Source: Planctomycetaceae bacterium
GTDB lineage: Bacteria > Planctomycetota > Planctomycetia > Pirellulales > Pirellulaceae
NCBI GenBank assembly: GCA_024642205.1
Contig: JAHEBQ010000015.1
Span: 1 to 64,000 of the forward strand
DNA: 64,000 nt
Direction: 5' to 3'
Shown: in pieces, positions 33,642 to 43,926 of the stretch
Layout: the number at the start of each line of letters is the position of its first letter
Position numbering within the stretch: position 1 is the first letter of the stretch
Translations under genes and position numbers: made by a program
Notes under the pieces: generated by a model
The model's database searches: none
The model's input: only the letters and a program-made list of their open reading frames with translations
What the model was told of the DNA's origin: nothing

Positions 33642-36425
33642 ATGGCTCAAATCGACCTAAAACAACTGATTGGCAAATTCAACGAGACGTGTCGTCGTTC
33701 GCTGGAAAGCGCTACCGGTTTATGCATGTCCCGGTCACACTACAACATTGAAATCGAACATTGGCTTTTCAAAATCCTGGAGATTCCCGGTTCGGATCTG
33801 GAAATCATCGTTCGTCAGTACGATATCGATCCGTCGCGATTTATCACCGACATTTCGCACTCGCTGGACGGATTCAAAACCGGCAATTCCCGGCCCCCTG
33901 CTCTCAGCCCGGACCTGGTCAAACTCGCCAAGGAAGGTTGGCTGGTTGGTTCGGTCGACATGAGCGACTACGCTCTGCGCACCGGTCATTTGATTGCCGC
34001 CTTGTTGTCCGACGAAAATTTGTCCCGGATTGCCAATGGCATGTCGGACGAATTCAAAAAGATTTCAATCGAGAACCTGAAGGCCGGGTTCCACAGTATC
34101 CTGGCAGACTCGGTCGAGACCGGCCAGGCAGGTGCTGGCCCGCTGCCGGGAGGAAAATCACGCGCTCCAGGAGTCCCAGGACAACCCCCTGCTGGTGGCG
34201 ATACGCCATCACTCGATCAATACACGATCGATTTGACGGATCGAGCCAAAGCAGGGAACATCGACCCGGTCCTTGGACGAGACCATGAGATTCGTCAGAT
34301 CACCGACATCCTCACCCGCCGGCGTCAAAACAATCCGATCCTGACTGGCGAAGCAGGAGTGGGTAAGACAGCGGTCGTCGAGGGATTTGCCCTGAAAATT
34401 GCCAGTGGAGATGTTCCCCCTTCGTTGAAGAATGTCTCATTGCGATCTTTGGACCTCGGGTTGTTACAGGCGGGGGCGGGCATCAAGGGCGAGTTTGAAA
34501 ACCGTCTCAAGTCAGTGATCAACGAAGTCAAAGCATCACCGATTCCCATCATCTTGTTTATTGACGAAGCCCATACCATGATCGGCGCGGGCGGGCAGGC
34601 GGGTCAAAGCGACGCGGCGAATTTGCTCAAGCCCGCTCTGGCTCGCGGAGAACTGCGAACGATCGCCGCAACGACCTGGTCCGAATACAAAAAGTACTTT
34701 GAAAAAGACCCTGCCCTGGCACGTCGATTCCAGGTGATCAAGGTCGAAGAACCCAATGAAAAATCCGCAATTGAAATGATGAGAGGAATCTCCGAAGTCC
34801 TGGAGAAGCACCATAAGGTTCGGGTCATGAACGAAGCGATTATCGATTCGGTAAGGCTTTCCAGCCGTTACATCTCGGGTCGCCAACTTCCGGACAAGTC
34901 GGTCAGTCTACTCGATACCACGTGTGCCAGAATCGGGCTCAGCCAATGCTCCGTCCCGGCACCCGTCGAAGACTGTCAGCGCCGAATTGACCAATTGAAG
35001 GTGACAATTGGAATCCTGGACCGCGAGTCTGCCATCGGCGAAGACCATGCCGAAGAACTTGAGGAACTCCGACGCCAACTTGAGGCCACCACCAAAGAAT
35101 TTGAAGCGCTCCATTCGCGGTGGGCCGAAGAATTGGAGCTTGTCAAACGGATCAATGAAATCAGCGACAAGTTAGTCGGCAAGTTGGATCTGCAGGAAAA
35201 GGCGGATTCCGAAGAGCCCGAGGTCAAATCGGAAGGGAAATCGAAAGAAAGACCGAATGGGAATGCCGAGATGGAAAACCAACCTGGTGAGCCCCCCAGG
35301 CAACAAGAAAAGGAGGACGAGGCGGAAATCAGCCCTGCGGAGCTTGCCGCCCAGCTTTCGTCGCTGAAGGGACAGCTGGCAGAACTCCAGGGTGAAGAAC
35401 CCCTCGTCCACGTGGAGGTGAACTGCCAGGCAATTGCCGAAACGGTCTCTTCCTGGACGGGCATTCCTCTGGGCCGCATGGTTTCCGATGAGATCCAGGT
35501 GGTGTTGAAGCTGAAAGAACGGATGGAGGAATCGATTGTCGGGCAATCTCATGCGCTCGAACAGATCGCTCAGTCCATTCGAACTTCGCGGGCAAATTTG
35601 AACGACCCGCGTACGCCGATTGGCGTATTCCTGCTGGCCGGAACCAGCGGAACCGGCAAGACAGAAACCGCAATCACACTTGCCGAGTTACTGTACGGCG
35701 GTGAACAGAACATGACCGTCATTAACATGTCGGAGTTCAAGGAAGAACATAAGGTGTCGATGTTGATGGGGACTTCCGCCGGTTACGTGGGTTATGGCGA
35801 AGGTGGCGTGTTGACCGAGGCGGTTCGTCGAAAACCCTACAGCGTTGTATTGCTTGACGAGATGGAGAAAGCCCATCCAGGCGTTCAAGATATTTTCTAC
35901 CAGGTCTTTGATAAAGGGGCGATGAAGGACGGGGAGGGGCGGGATATTGATTTTCGAAATACCGTGATCATGATGACATCCAACGCGGGAACCGATTTGA
36001 TCAAGAATCTGTGTTCAGACCCGGAGATGACGCCGGAACCCGACGCATTCATGGCAGCTGTGTTCCCGGAACTGCTGAAGACCTTCAAACCCGCGTTTCT
36101 CGGTCGCGTGACTGTCATCCCGTTTTATCCACTCAACGATGAAGTGATGAAGAAAATCATCAGGCTCAAACTCGGCAAGGTCGGTCGGCGCATCCAGGAG
36201 AATTATCGGGCAAGTTTTGATTACAGCCCAGAGCTCGTTCAGGTGATTGCCGACCGTTGCACCGAGGTCGATACGGGCGCCAGAAACGTGGACCACATCC
36301 TTAACAAAACCCTCCTCCCGGAACTTTCCGCGGAGTTCCTGTCTCGCTTGTCCAAAAACCTGCCCGTTTCCGCAGTCAATATGAGCGTTTCGAAAGAAGG
36401 GAATTTCGTTTACGATTTGTCGTAG
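33642..36425 (+). CDS. tssH: T6SS AAA+ ATPase TssH/ClpV
   Basis: Two AAA modules ([69 protein letters not shown]); ClpV-type N-domain. Confidence 0.97.
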   Translation: MAQIDLKQLIGKFNETCRRSLESATGLCMSRSHYNIEIEHWLFKILEIPGSDLEIIVRQYDIDPSRFITDISHSLDGFKTGNSRPPALSPDLVKLAKEGWLVGSVDMSDYALRTGHLIAALLSDENLSRIANGMSDEFKKISIENLKAGFHSILADSVETGQAGAGPLPGGKSRAPGVPGQPPAGGDTPSLDQYTIDLTDRAKAGNIDPVLGRDHEIRQITDILTRRRQNNPILTGEAGVGKTAVVEGFALKIASGDVPPSLKNVSLRSLDLGLLQAGAGIKGEFENRLKSVINEVKASPIPIILFIDEAHTMIGAGGQAGQSDAANLLKPALARGELRTIAATTWSEYKKYFEKDPALARRFQVIKVEEPNEKSAIEMMRGISEVLEKHHKVRVMNEAIIDSVRLSSRYISGRQLPDKSVSLLDTTCARIGLSQCSVPAPVEDCQRRIDQLKVTIGILDRESAIGEDHAEELEELRRQLEATTKEFEALHSRWAEELELVKRINEISDKLVGKLDLQEKADSEEPEVKSEGKSKERPNGNAEMENQPGEPPRQQEKEDEAEISPAELAAQLSSLKGQLAELQGEEPLVHVEVNCQAIAETVSSWTGIPLGRMVSDEIQVVLKLKERMEESIVGQSHALEQIAQSIRTSRANLNDPRTPIGVFLLAGTSGTGKTETAITLAELLYGGEQNMTVINMSEFKEEHKVSMLMGTSAGYVGYGEGGVLTEAVRRKPYSVVLLDEMEKAHPGVQDIFYQVFDKGAMKDGEGRDIDFRNTVIMMTSNAGTDLIKNLCSDPEMTPEPDAFMAAVFPELLKTFKPAFLGRVTVIPFYPLNDEVMKKIIRLKLGKVGRRIQENYRASFDYSPELVQVIADRCTEVDTGARNVDHILNKTLLPELSAEFLSRLSKNLPVSAVNMSVSKEGNFVYDLS

Positions 36426-36574
36426 CCATATTGCAAATCACCCTGATTGGCATTCGACCGGAACCCATTTCGGAGTTCTGGCTGCGCTTTTTTTCGGAGC
36501 TCTTGCCTGACGAAAAAAGGGAATTCGTCTTGAGTCGTTGTCCGGATTGGACAGCGCCCGGATGATCGATTGGC

Positions 36575-37879
36575 TTACGTTCGGCGGATCGCGGAAATGG
36601 CGAGGCTTTCGACAGGTTGTCCCCGCTCTCGACGGAGGATTGCCTGGATGCATCTCACCATTTCGAAACCCTCTTGATCCAGTACCTGCCGGACATAGGA
36701 CTTGTCGTGGCGGTACCTGCCGTTGACTTGCAAATCAAACGTCGAATTCAATTCGTCGCCTGCCAGGTGTTCGACAGTAAACACAAAGGCGCCATCCGTT
36801 TTAAGTGATTGTCGAGCTGCCCCGATCACCTGTTCCAGTTTTCCAAAATAACAGAGCGTGTCGGCAGCAATAATCAGGTCAAAGGCGAAAGGGTGAGATT
36901 TCATGTAACTCGTCAACTCGTTTTGAACCAAATCGTCGTATTGGTTCTTCGATCGTGCCCGGGCCAGCATGTCGGGTGACAGGTCGACGCCAACCAACTG
37001 CCGGGCAATCGGTCTTAGAATCGCGCCGCACAGTCCGGTTCCGCAGCCGGCATCGAGAACATCCAGGTTCACCAGTTCACGCCCCAGACAGTTCAGCGCA
37101 TCCTGGACCATGGCTGGCCCCTGATAATCGATCTTGGCAAGCTGTGATTCAAATGATTCAGCGAATTGCCTGTCAAACATCGCTTGAACATAATCGTCAG
37201 TGCAGCGATTCGGAACGGCCCCGCCGCTGATCAGGTGCTTCAAGTGGTTCGCCAATTCGCTGCTGGGGTTGAGTTTCAACCACTTTCGGAATACTTCCCC
37301 CGCTTCAGTTCCTCGCCCCTGCAGAATCAGCGCTTCGACCAGGGCATTTTGGGCCGAAGAAAGACTGGGATCCAATTCAACGGCCTGACGGAAGTGATGG
37401 ATGGCTTCCTCTGGCTCGTTGATTTCCTCCAATGCACAGCCAAAATTGTAATGGATGGTGCTTGAATCGGGGATCATCTCGAGCAATTGACGAAACGTGG
37501 CTTTTGTTTCTTCGGTTGCGCCCTGCTCAAGCAACAAGGCTCCGAGGTTGTTGATGGCTTCGATGAAATCGGGCTTTTTTTCGATTGCCATGCGATAACA
37601 GCGGGCAGCTTCATCCAATCGGTTCAGCCTGCGGTAAGCAAGCCCAAGATTGTAATGATAGGATGCGACTGTCGAATTGAACTTGACGGAGTTTTCAAAA
37701 CATTCCGCTGCGTTCTCGAGCAAATCCTGTTCGCCGCAGGCAATCCCACACAGGTGCCATGCCTTGGCGTTTCCCGGGTCGACAGCGATTGCCGCTCGAC
37801 AAAATCCCTCTGCCTTGCCAAACTCGCAGGACTTGATGGCCTGCAACGCTGCATCCAAATTCGTTTTTGTTTCATTCAT
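36575..37879 (-). CDS. TPR + class I SAM-dependent methyltransferase (paralogue 1)
   Basis: TPR array followed by VLDAGCGTGLCGAILRPIARQLVGVDLSPDMLARAR, FDLIIAADTLCYFGKLE. Confidence 0.93.
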   Translation of the reverse strand: MNETKTNLDAALQAIKSCEFGKAEGFCRAAIAVDPGNAKAWHLCGIACGEQDLLENAAECFENSVKFNSTVASYHYNLGLAYRRLNRLDEAARCYRMAIEKKPDFIEAINNLGALLLEQGATEETKATFRQLLEMIPDSSTIHYNFGCALEEINEPEEAIHHFRQAVELDPSLSSAQNALVEALILQGRGTEAGEVFRKWLKLNPSSELANHLKHLISGGAVPNRCTDDYVQAMFDRQFAESFESQLAKIDYQGPAMVQDALNCLGRELVNLDVLDAGCGTGLCGAILRPIARQLVGVDLSPDMLARARSKNQYDDLVQNELTSYMKSHPFAFDLIIAADTLCYFGKLEQVIGAARQSLKTDGAFVFTVEHLAGDELNSTFDLQVNGRYRHDKSYVRQVLDQEGFEMVRCIQAILRRERGQPVESLAISAIRRT

Positions 37880-38359
37880 GATTGACTGCAAGATTCGCTG
37901 AGTTTGCTGGCGAAATCAAATGAGCAGGCATATTGTAACTTCCACCTCCCACCGGTGAACGATTCCGCATTGGGAACAGTGATTCAATCTGGCGACATTT
38001 TCCTGAATGCCGTCACTTTCTGTTCTAAAATCCCTGTTCCCGGGCGCAGAGAAGGCCAAATTAGCTGCTGGGGAAGCCAACAATCACACCGTTTTGGCGG
38101 GGGCTTCAGGAAGCTTCTCGGCCCAGCCCTGAAAAAACCGCAATTACCGCGGGAAAATGAGCGTATCGCCGATGTTGTCATTGTCCTGGAATTTTTTCGG
38201 GTTTCTTTAGCAACCCAATGCGTCGGTGTACGACAATCTAATCGAAGTGACCGCGGTAATGAGCCTAGCGGCCGCGGAAACAAACCAAGACGCACGTTGG
38301 AGAGTTGACGACCGAGTTGATTCCCAATTTGAGATTTAACAAATCCTCAGGAGAAAATT

Positions 38360-38842
38360 ATGGCTGCTTACATTAAATTTGATGGTGTTGATGGCGAATC
38401 AAATGACAAAGGCCACAAGGGCTGGAGTGATTTATTGACATTTGGACAAGGCTTGCACCAGCCGGGCGGCGGTGCCACCGGCGCGACTCGCCGTCGTGGT
38501 GATGTGATTCTGGAAGATGTGACATGCACGAAGGAACTGGACAAAGCGAGTCCCAAGATCGCCGAATCCATTTGCAAGGGAAAAGTATATCCCAAAGTTG
38601 AAATCGACTTGACGGCGTCGTATACGGATGAAGGGCGCGTAACTTATTACAAGTACGAACTGACGAATGTCATCGTCACCAGTTACAATATCAGCGGTTC
38701 TGGCCAGGCCGAAGACGTTCCCGTCGAAGACTTCTCGCTGAACTTTGAAGAAATCAAAGTGACTTATACCGAAAACGATGCCAAGGGCAAGAAAAAAGGC
38801 AACGTCGAGTATTCGTGGAAAGTCGAAGAAGGCGAAGGCTAA
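38360..38842 (+). CDS. hcp: T6SS tube protein Hcp
   Basis: AYIKFDGVDGESNDKGHKGWSDLLTFG...VILEDVTCTKELDKASPKIAESICKGKVYPKVEIDLTAS...VEDFSLNFEEIKVTY. Confidence 0.96.
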   Translation: MAAYIKFDGVDGESNDKGHKGWSDLLTFGQGLHQPGGGATGATRRRGDVILEDVTCTKELDKASPKIAESICKGKVYPKVEIDLTASYTDEGRVTYYKYELTNVIVTSYNISGSGQAEDVPVEDFSLNFEEIKVTYTENDAKGKKKGNVEYSWKVEEGEG

Positions 38843-38866
38843 CCCACCGATGCGGCCAGATGACGA

Positions 38867-38893
38867 CGGGGCCAACTCCAGGATTTGGCCCCG
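38867..38893 (+). terminator. hairpin downstream of hcp
   Basis: CGGGGCCAA-CTCCAGGAT-TTGGCCCCG 9-bp perfect stem followed by CTTTCGTT. Confidence 0.6.
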
Positions 38894-39057
38894 CTTTCGT
38901 TCCAACACCAGCGGAACGGCCAGACCCTCTTGGCCATCCAGGAAATGTGAGCAATGCACCGCTGAGTCATGCTGAAGTTTGTTGAATCTTGTCCAGGATT
39001 TTGTCAAAACCAGACAATGGTTCAATTCTATGCGATCGCCAGGCGGAATGAATAACG

Positions 39058-41223
39058 ATGAAATTTGATCAAAGCAATCGGCTGATAAAAATATCGGGTC
39101 CGTTCGGCGAAACGGAGGTTTGTGCAATTTCGTTTTCCGCCGACGAAACCATCTCCAGGCTGCCTTCGTTCAGCCTGGATTTTCTTGCCTTGAATCTGAA
39201 ATTGACCGGCAAGGATATTATTGGCAAAAACATCACAGTAGAAATTCAGCGGTTTGACGACGACGGGAAAACGATTGGATCTCGATTCTTCAATGGATAT
39301 GTTAGCCGACTCATTGGCGGAGAACTGACGACTGAACAAACCATGATTTATCGCGGCTACCACGTTGAGATCGTGCCGTGGTTGTGGTTTTTGACCCAGT
39401 CGTCCAATTGTCATATCTTTTTCCCCGATCAAAAAGAAAAGACGATTCTCGATATTGTTGAGGAAGTCTTCAAGCGAGAATATCACGTCCAGCCCAAGTG
39501 GGATTCAGCGGATGCCAGCCTGTTGAAATCCCGGAAAGTCGAACACTGCGTACAGTATCGCGAAACCGACTTCAATTTTATTTCTCGAATTCTTGAGCAA
39601 TACGGAGTTCACTATTTTTTCAAACACGCCAATGGCGAGCACGCCATGGTGCTCAGCGATAAGGCCAGTTACCCGACGTGCGAAGAGTCGAAAGTCGACT
39701 ACATGCGCCAAACCTTGTTGATCAAGGACAATTGTGTTACGTCCTGGGAACATCATTTTGAATTTGTATCCGGAAAGTTCGCCCAAACCGATTACAATTT
39801 TGAAGATGCACTGGATAATCTGGAAACCAAATCTCCAAAAGTTTCAGCGGAGGTGGCGCCCGACGTCACAAGTTACGAGATTTATGATTATCCGGGTGAG
39901 TACAAGGCAAAGTCAGACGGCGACAAGGAATCCCGGATTCGGCAGGAAGAAGAGGAAGTCCCGCACAACCGTGTCGATGGCGCCAGTACCTGCAAAACAT
40001 TTTGTGCGGGCCACAAATTCGAACTGGGCACTCACCCCGACGACAAACTCAAATCGCTGGAGTTGGGTGAATACTTGATTACATCGATTCGTCACCGGGC
40101 AAACCAGCCGTATACCTCCGGTACCGGTGCACACATCAAGTACTCCAATGATTTTTCATGCATTCCTGCAAAATATGCGTTTCGCCCGGCCCGAGTGACC
40201 CCCAAGCCAATCATATCAGGCGTCCAAACCGGCGTGGTTACCGGGCCCAAGGGTGAAGAAATTTATACAGACGAATTCGGTCGTGTCAAAGTGTTCTTTC
40301 ATTGGGACCGGGAGACAAGGAAAACAAAGAATAGCGAGGGAGAAAACTGCTCCTGTTGGATTCGAGTGGCGCAAACGATGGCTGGGCGAAAATGGGGGTC
40401 CATGTGGATTCCACGAGTCGGCCAGGAGGTCGTCGTCGAATTCCTGGAAGGGGATCCGGACCAACCGCTGGTTGTCGGCAGTGTCTACAACAGCGATCAA
40501 ATGCCGCATTATGATCCGACCGAGCACAAAACGCGCAGCTACTTCAAAACCAACTCGACCAAGGGAGGCGACGGCTTTAATGAGTTGATGTTTGAGGATC
40601 TGGCCAACGAAGAAATGATTTTTATCCATGCCGAGAAAGATCTGGACACCCGGGTCAAGAATTGCTCTCGGAAGCATGTCGGGGGAAACATGCACCTGAT
40701 CGTCGGTCGGGACGACGCCGACGATGGTGGCGAAGTTCACATCGACATTGAAAACAAATTAAAGCGATCGGTTGGTCCCCATGGAATCGAATTCACGAAT
40801 GAAGGGGACGAACTAAAACAAACCTGCGGCTCACAGCACTTGACCGTCGACGGAGATTGGAATTCCAGGGCCACAAATATCTCGCAAGATGCCGGTCAGC
40901 AATTTCATTCCAGGTCTGGAATGGACTACGCGATCGAGGCGGGTAAGGACATGCATATCAAATCTGCGATTGCGCTGGTCGTCGAATCCGGTATGAATTT
41001 GACTCTTAAGGTGGGGGGAAGTTCGATCGTAATCGATTCCATGGGAGTTACGATCAAAGGTGGCATTGTCACGATTGATGGCGGGATGACCAATATCAAC
41101 TCCGGTCCCGGTTCGCCCCCCAGCAGCGGACCCGGTTGCAGCCCGACATCGCCAACGGAACCGGAAATTGCCAAACCGCAGGAAGCGCATCGAGAGGCTG
41201 GCGGACAGAAAAGTTCCAGCTGA
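39058..41223 (+). CDS. vgrG: T6SS spike VgrG
   Basis: YRETDFNFISRILEQYGVHYFFKHANGEHAMVLSD; GRVKVFFHWDRE...CSCWIRVAQTMAGRKWGSMWIPRVGQEVVVEFLEGDPDQPLVVGSVYN. Confidence 0.98.
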   Translation: MKFDQSNRLIKISGPFGETEVCAISFSADETISRLPSFSLDFLALNLKLTGKDIIGKNITVEIQRFDDDGKTIGSRFFNGYVSRLIGGELTTEQTMIYRGYHVEIVPWLWFLTQSSNCHIFFPDQKEKTILDIVEEVFKREYHVQPKWDSADASLLKSRKVEHCVQYRETDFNFISRILEQYGVHYFFKHANGEHAMVLSDKASYPTCEESKVDYMRQTLLIKDNCVTSWEHHFEFVSGKFAQTDYNFEDALDNLETKSPKVSAEVAPDVTSYEIYDYPGEYKAKSDGDKESRIRQEEEEVPHNRVDGASTCKTFCAGHKFELGTHPDDKLKSLELGEYLITSIRHRANQPYTSGTGAHIKYSNDFSCIPAKYAFRPARVTPKPIISGVQTGVVTGPKGEEIYTDEFGRVKVFFHWDRETRKTKNSEGENCSCWIRVAQTMAGRKWGSMWIPRVGQEVVVEFLEGDPDQPLVVGSVYNSDQMPHYDPTEHKTRSYFKTNSTKGGDGFNELMFEDLANEEMIFIHAEKDLDTRVKNCSRKHVGGNMHLIVGRDDADDGGEVHIDIENKLKRSVGPHGIEFTNEGDELKQTCGSQHLTVDGDWNSRATNISQDAGQQFHSRSGMDYAIEAGKDMHIKSAIALVVESGMNLTLKVGGSSIVIDSMGVTIKGGIVTIDGGMTNINSGPGSPPSSGPGCSPTSPTEPEIAKPQEAHREAGGQKSSS

Positions 41224-41295
41224 TTTCTTCCTTTTCGACCAAACGGTGGTAGGAAGTCCCAAGAGCAAGCCCTTGAACCATTCGGAGAGAATCAC

Positions 41296-41589
41296 ATGCC
41301 GCCCGCAGCCCGAATCCTCGATATGCATGTTTGCCCAATGGCAACCCCCGGGACACCCCCTGTCCCTCACGTAGGCGGACCGATTTCAATGGGCTGTCCC
41401 ACTGTCCTCATCGGTTTTATGCCAGCTGCACGCGTAGGTGACATGGCGATCTGTGTTGGTCCTCCGGACACCATTGCCTTGGGTTCATTTTCAGTCATGA
41501 TCGGATTCATGCCAGCCGCACGAATCGGCGATACAACGGCTCACGGTGGAAAAATTGTGGTCGGGTGTCCGACCGTCATGATTGGCTGA
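41296..41589 (+). CDS. PAAR-domain spike tip protein
   Basis: PPAARILDMHVCPMATPGTPPVPHVGGPISMGCPTVLIGFMPAARVGDMAICVGPPDTIALGSFSVMIGFMPAARIGDTTAHGGKIVVGCPTVMIG. Confidence 0.97.
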   Translation: MPPAARILDMHVCPMATPGTPPVPHVGGPISMGCPTVLIGFMPAARVGDMAICVGPPDTIALGSFSVMIGFMPAARIGDTTAHGGKIVVGCPTVMIG

Positions 41590-41617
41590 ACATGTGAGTG
41601 ATCAACCCGCAGATTCC

Positions 41618-42481
41618 TTAGCTCTCCGGGTTGTGCTTGAAACACTTCTCGCCTGTTCCACCTTTGGCTTTCCAGGTTGATTTCTTGAGTCCGACCTCGT
41701 CCGTGTTGGTGTCAGACCTTGTTTTCATCGCCGGCTCATATTTGTTGTACTCCACCGTAAACTTGTTTTGTTCGACGGTGAATTCATTTTTTGTCATGCC
41801 CGTTTTCAATTTCGGAAGCGCGGGAAGTGCATTGTTTTTCAGGTAGTCGACAAAGTCGTTGCGATGACAGGACTCGTGGAATCCAACCGTGATATCGCCC
41901 GCCTTGCGGTCCTCCGGAGTGGTTCCACGGCCATAACATGAAAAAAATCCGCGCATCTCGTCGCTTTCATATTTCGTGCGAATCTCGATCGTCGTTTTCC
42001 AGGTCATCGTTCCAGGGTCGCCCTGGTTCGGTTCATCTGGTGGTGAAAATTCCGGATACGGTATCGCGAATTTGGTTTCCGCGCCGTTGATCGATGAATC
42101 AATTTCGTCGGCCATAATCTGGTATTTGACCTCGACATCCAAAAACGCATCTTTCTTTTTTAATAGCTCGACAGCCGTTTCATTCGCGTTCTGAGTCGGC
42201 GCGGGTTTTGCCTTCGCCCCGGTGGTTGCCGGCGTTTCATTTCCTTGAAGCGGAATTGGAGCATCCGGGTGTGGCGGAACGAATTCCGAGTCTTTTGCAG
42301 TTTCGGAACCCCCGTCGCCACCCAACGGTCTGGCCTCACGAAATAATCCCGGTCCACCACCACCGAGTGGTGAATCGGGGTGCGCGAGCTTGCCTTTCCA
42401 ACCATGCCAAACCTGCGGCGTCGGGTCGTGCCTGGGACTCGCCTGCCCCTGGGAACCAAACCATGTTCTTTTTGTTGACAT
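41618..42481 (-). CDS. putative T6SS-associated effector with HExxH motif (HESCH), candidate zinc metallopeptidase
   Basis: DITVGFHESCHRNDFVDYLK; Pro/Gly-rich N-terminus; converges on the PAAR gene (29-bp gap). Confidence 0.6.
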   Translation of the reverse strand: MSTKRTWFGSQGQASPRHDPTPQVWHGWKGKLAHPDSPLGGGGPGLFREARPLGGDGGSETAKDSEFVPPHPDAPIPLQGNETPATTGAKAKPAPTQNANETAVELLKKKDAFLDVEVKYQIMADEIDSSINGAETKFAIPYPEFSPPDEPNQGDPGTMTWKTTIEIRTKYESDEMRGFFSCYGRGTTPEDRKAGDITVGFHESCHRNDFVDYLKNNALPALPKLKTGMTKNEFTVEQNKFTVEYNKYEPAMKTRSDTNTDEVGLKKSTWKAKGGTGEKCFKHNPES

Positions 42482-42572
42482 GAGCCTCACCTATATTTAA
42501 TTGGTTTCCGAATTTCATCGCGAGCAACCGCTCGATGGATACGCTCCCGATTTGACGTGGCTCGATCCGGGA

Positions 42573-43150
42573 TCATTCGTCGACTCTCGTGCCAACGAGG
42601 ACAACGACGAGCTGGCTAAGGCGTTGTACAGGTCGCTGGTTTGAACTGTCATGGTATATTAGCGACGTTGCTGGTCGTGTTGCCAACTTATGTAAGTCAA
42701 AAAGTTTGATTCCCAGCTTGATAAAGGCATCGTCTTGTGGGTCATCACCGTCGGTGCCACGGAACTCAGGGCGCGAAGTGACAGCCTGAGTCTGTGCCAG
42801 TCCTGAATCTTTTTCAAGTGAACAGGACGTGAATCCCGCCGTTTTTTTGACAAACCAAGGTAATAACCTCGTGGCATGTCGTGGCCATGGTTCTTTCCGC
42901 AAATGATCACACCCGAGGCTTCGTATTTCCTGCCGCCGTTGATTTTGGAATTCCACGGTCCGCCGCAGCAAACCTGCTTGAAAAACCAAATCCATCGCGT
43001 CGCCAAACCAGCCCGTCCACGCGGGATCGCAACCGCGGGTCCCAATCCGAAGCCAACCGAACCGCCCTTCCATTCATGGCCGGCATTTTGTTGCACGACG
43101 TGCTCGTTGGACACCATTTTGACGATAAAGTCGTTCGTTATGTCCGCCAT
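42573..43150 (-). pseudogene. frame-disrupted (or programmed -1 frameshifted) toxin-like protein, polymorphic toxin type 44-like
   Basis: Frame A (43150->~42843): MADITNDFIVK...WFFKQVCCGGPWNSKINGG..KYEASGVIICGKNHGHDMPRGYYLGLSKK; frame B (~42850->42573): TAGFTSCSLEKDSGLAQTQAVTSRPEFRGTDGDDPQDDAFIKLGIKLFD...; frames meet at an A7 tract (T7 on +, 42842-42848). Confidence 0.5.
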
Positions 43151-43425
43151 TTTCGAGACTCCTTTTTTCGCCGCGGTTGTCCGCCGTTTAATGAGCGCAG
43201 CGTGTCACGAAAGCTCCGCAACATGTTACAACTTATATGATCATCTGCCAAATGTTTCGAACAGGATCCGGAAGGCAGGGTGAGAGCTCCGCCAATTCAC
43301 TGGCTTGGCAAACTACGGAACCAAATATTCGAGGCCCGAATTCCCTTTTCCAGGTAGCTTTGTCAACACATAGGAGTATTCCGATTTTGGTTACGAACTC
43401 CATCACCAATGAGATTTGAATTGAA

Positions 43426-43923
43426 ATGATCGTTGAGCAGACACTGGAACTTTCCGATCGCCCCCTTTCCGTTCGCGCGAGGGAATTTATCGACGCGGGG
43501 CGTTCACGATTCAAGTCCGTTCAGGTTTTCGGCTTTGTTCCTTCCGATTATGAATTGGCCTGGCGAGTTCTCGACGGCCTCCCCCGTAGCACACTTTGCG
43601 AATGGGGAAGTGGGTTTGGGATCATTACCGGACTGGCGGAGATGCTGGGATTCGAAGCTTGCGGTATCGAAATGAGCGCCGATCTGGCCGTTGCGTCGCG
43701 TTGCCTGTTGAAGGATTTTGGTCTCTCGGCGAGCATTGAAACAGGAGACTATCTGAATATCGACCAAGTGGCGGACTACTACTATGTCTACTGCTGGCCA
43801 GGCCAAACGATCGCGACCGAAACCCGATTCGAATCGATCGCGCCGAAACAGGCCAAGCTGTTGATCTGCGCCGGACAGAGTGATATTCGCTGCAAGACCC
43901 GGGAATTGATTGATCTGGAATGA
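43426..43923 (+). CDS. small class I SAM-dependent methyltransferase-like protein
   Basis: LCEWGSGFGIITGLAEMLGFEACGIEMSADLAVASRCLL (motif I/II), 165 aa. Confidence 0.7.
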   Translation: MIVEQTLELSDRPLSVRAREFIDAGRSRFKSVQVFGFVPSDYELAWRVLDGLPRSTLCEWGSGFGIITGLAEMLGFEACGIEMSADLAVASRCLLKDFGLSASIETGDYLNIDQVADYYYVYCWPGQTIATETRFESIAPKQAKLLICAGQSDIRCKTRELIDLE

Positions 43924-43926
43924 TCA

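Noticed and set aside
23795-41589. Contractile tail-like genes (gp25, VgrG, sheath) as prophage or extracellular contractile injection system
   Set aside because: TssA, Hcp, TagJ, TssF/G and ClpV are T6SS-specific; no phage capsid, terminase, lysis or eCIS-type AAA/tail-fibre genes seen
41603-41633. CAACCCG...CGGGTTG hairpin between PAAR and the HESCH gene as a terminator
   Set aside because: Only a 7-bp stem with a 17-nt loop and no T tract; too weak to call
42573-43073. Frame-B ORF as an independent 166-aa gene
   Set aside because: Its N-terminal half is out of frame with the better-supported frame A; only its C-terminal part looks coding, so both are treated as one disrupted/frameshifted gene
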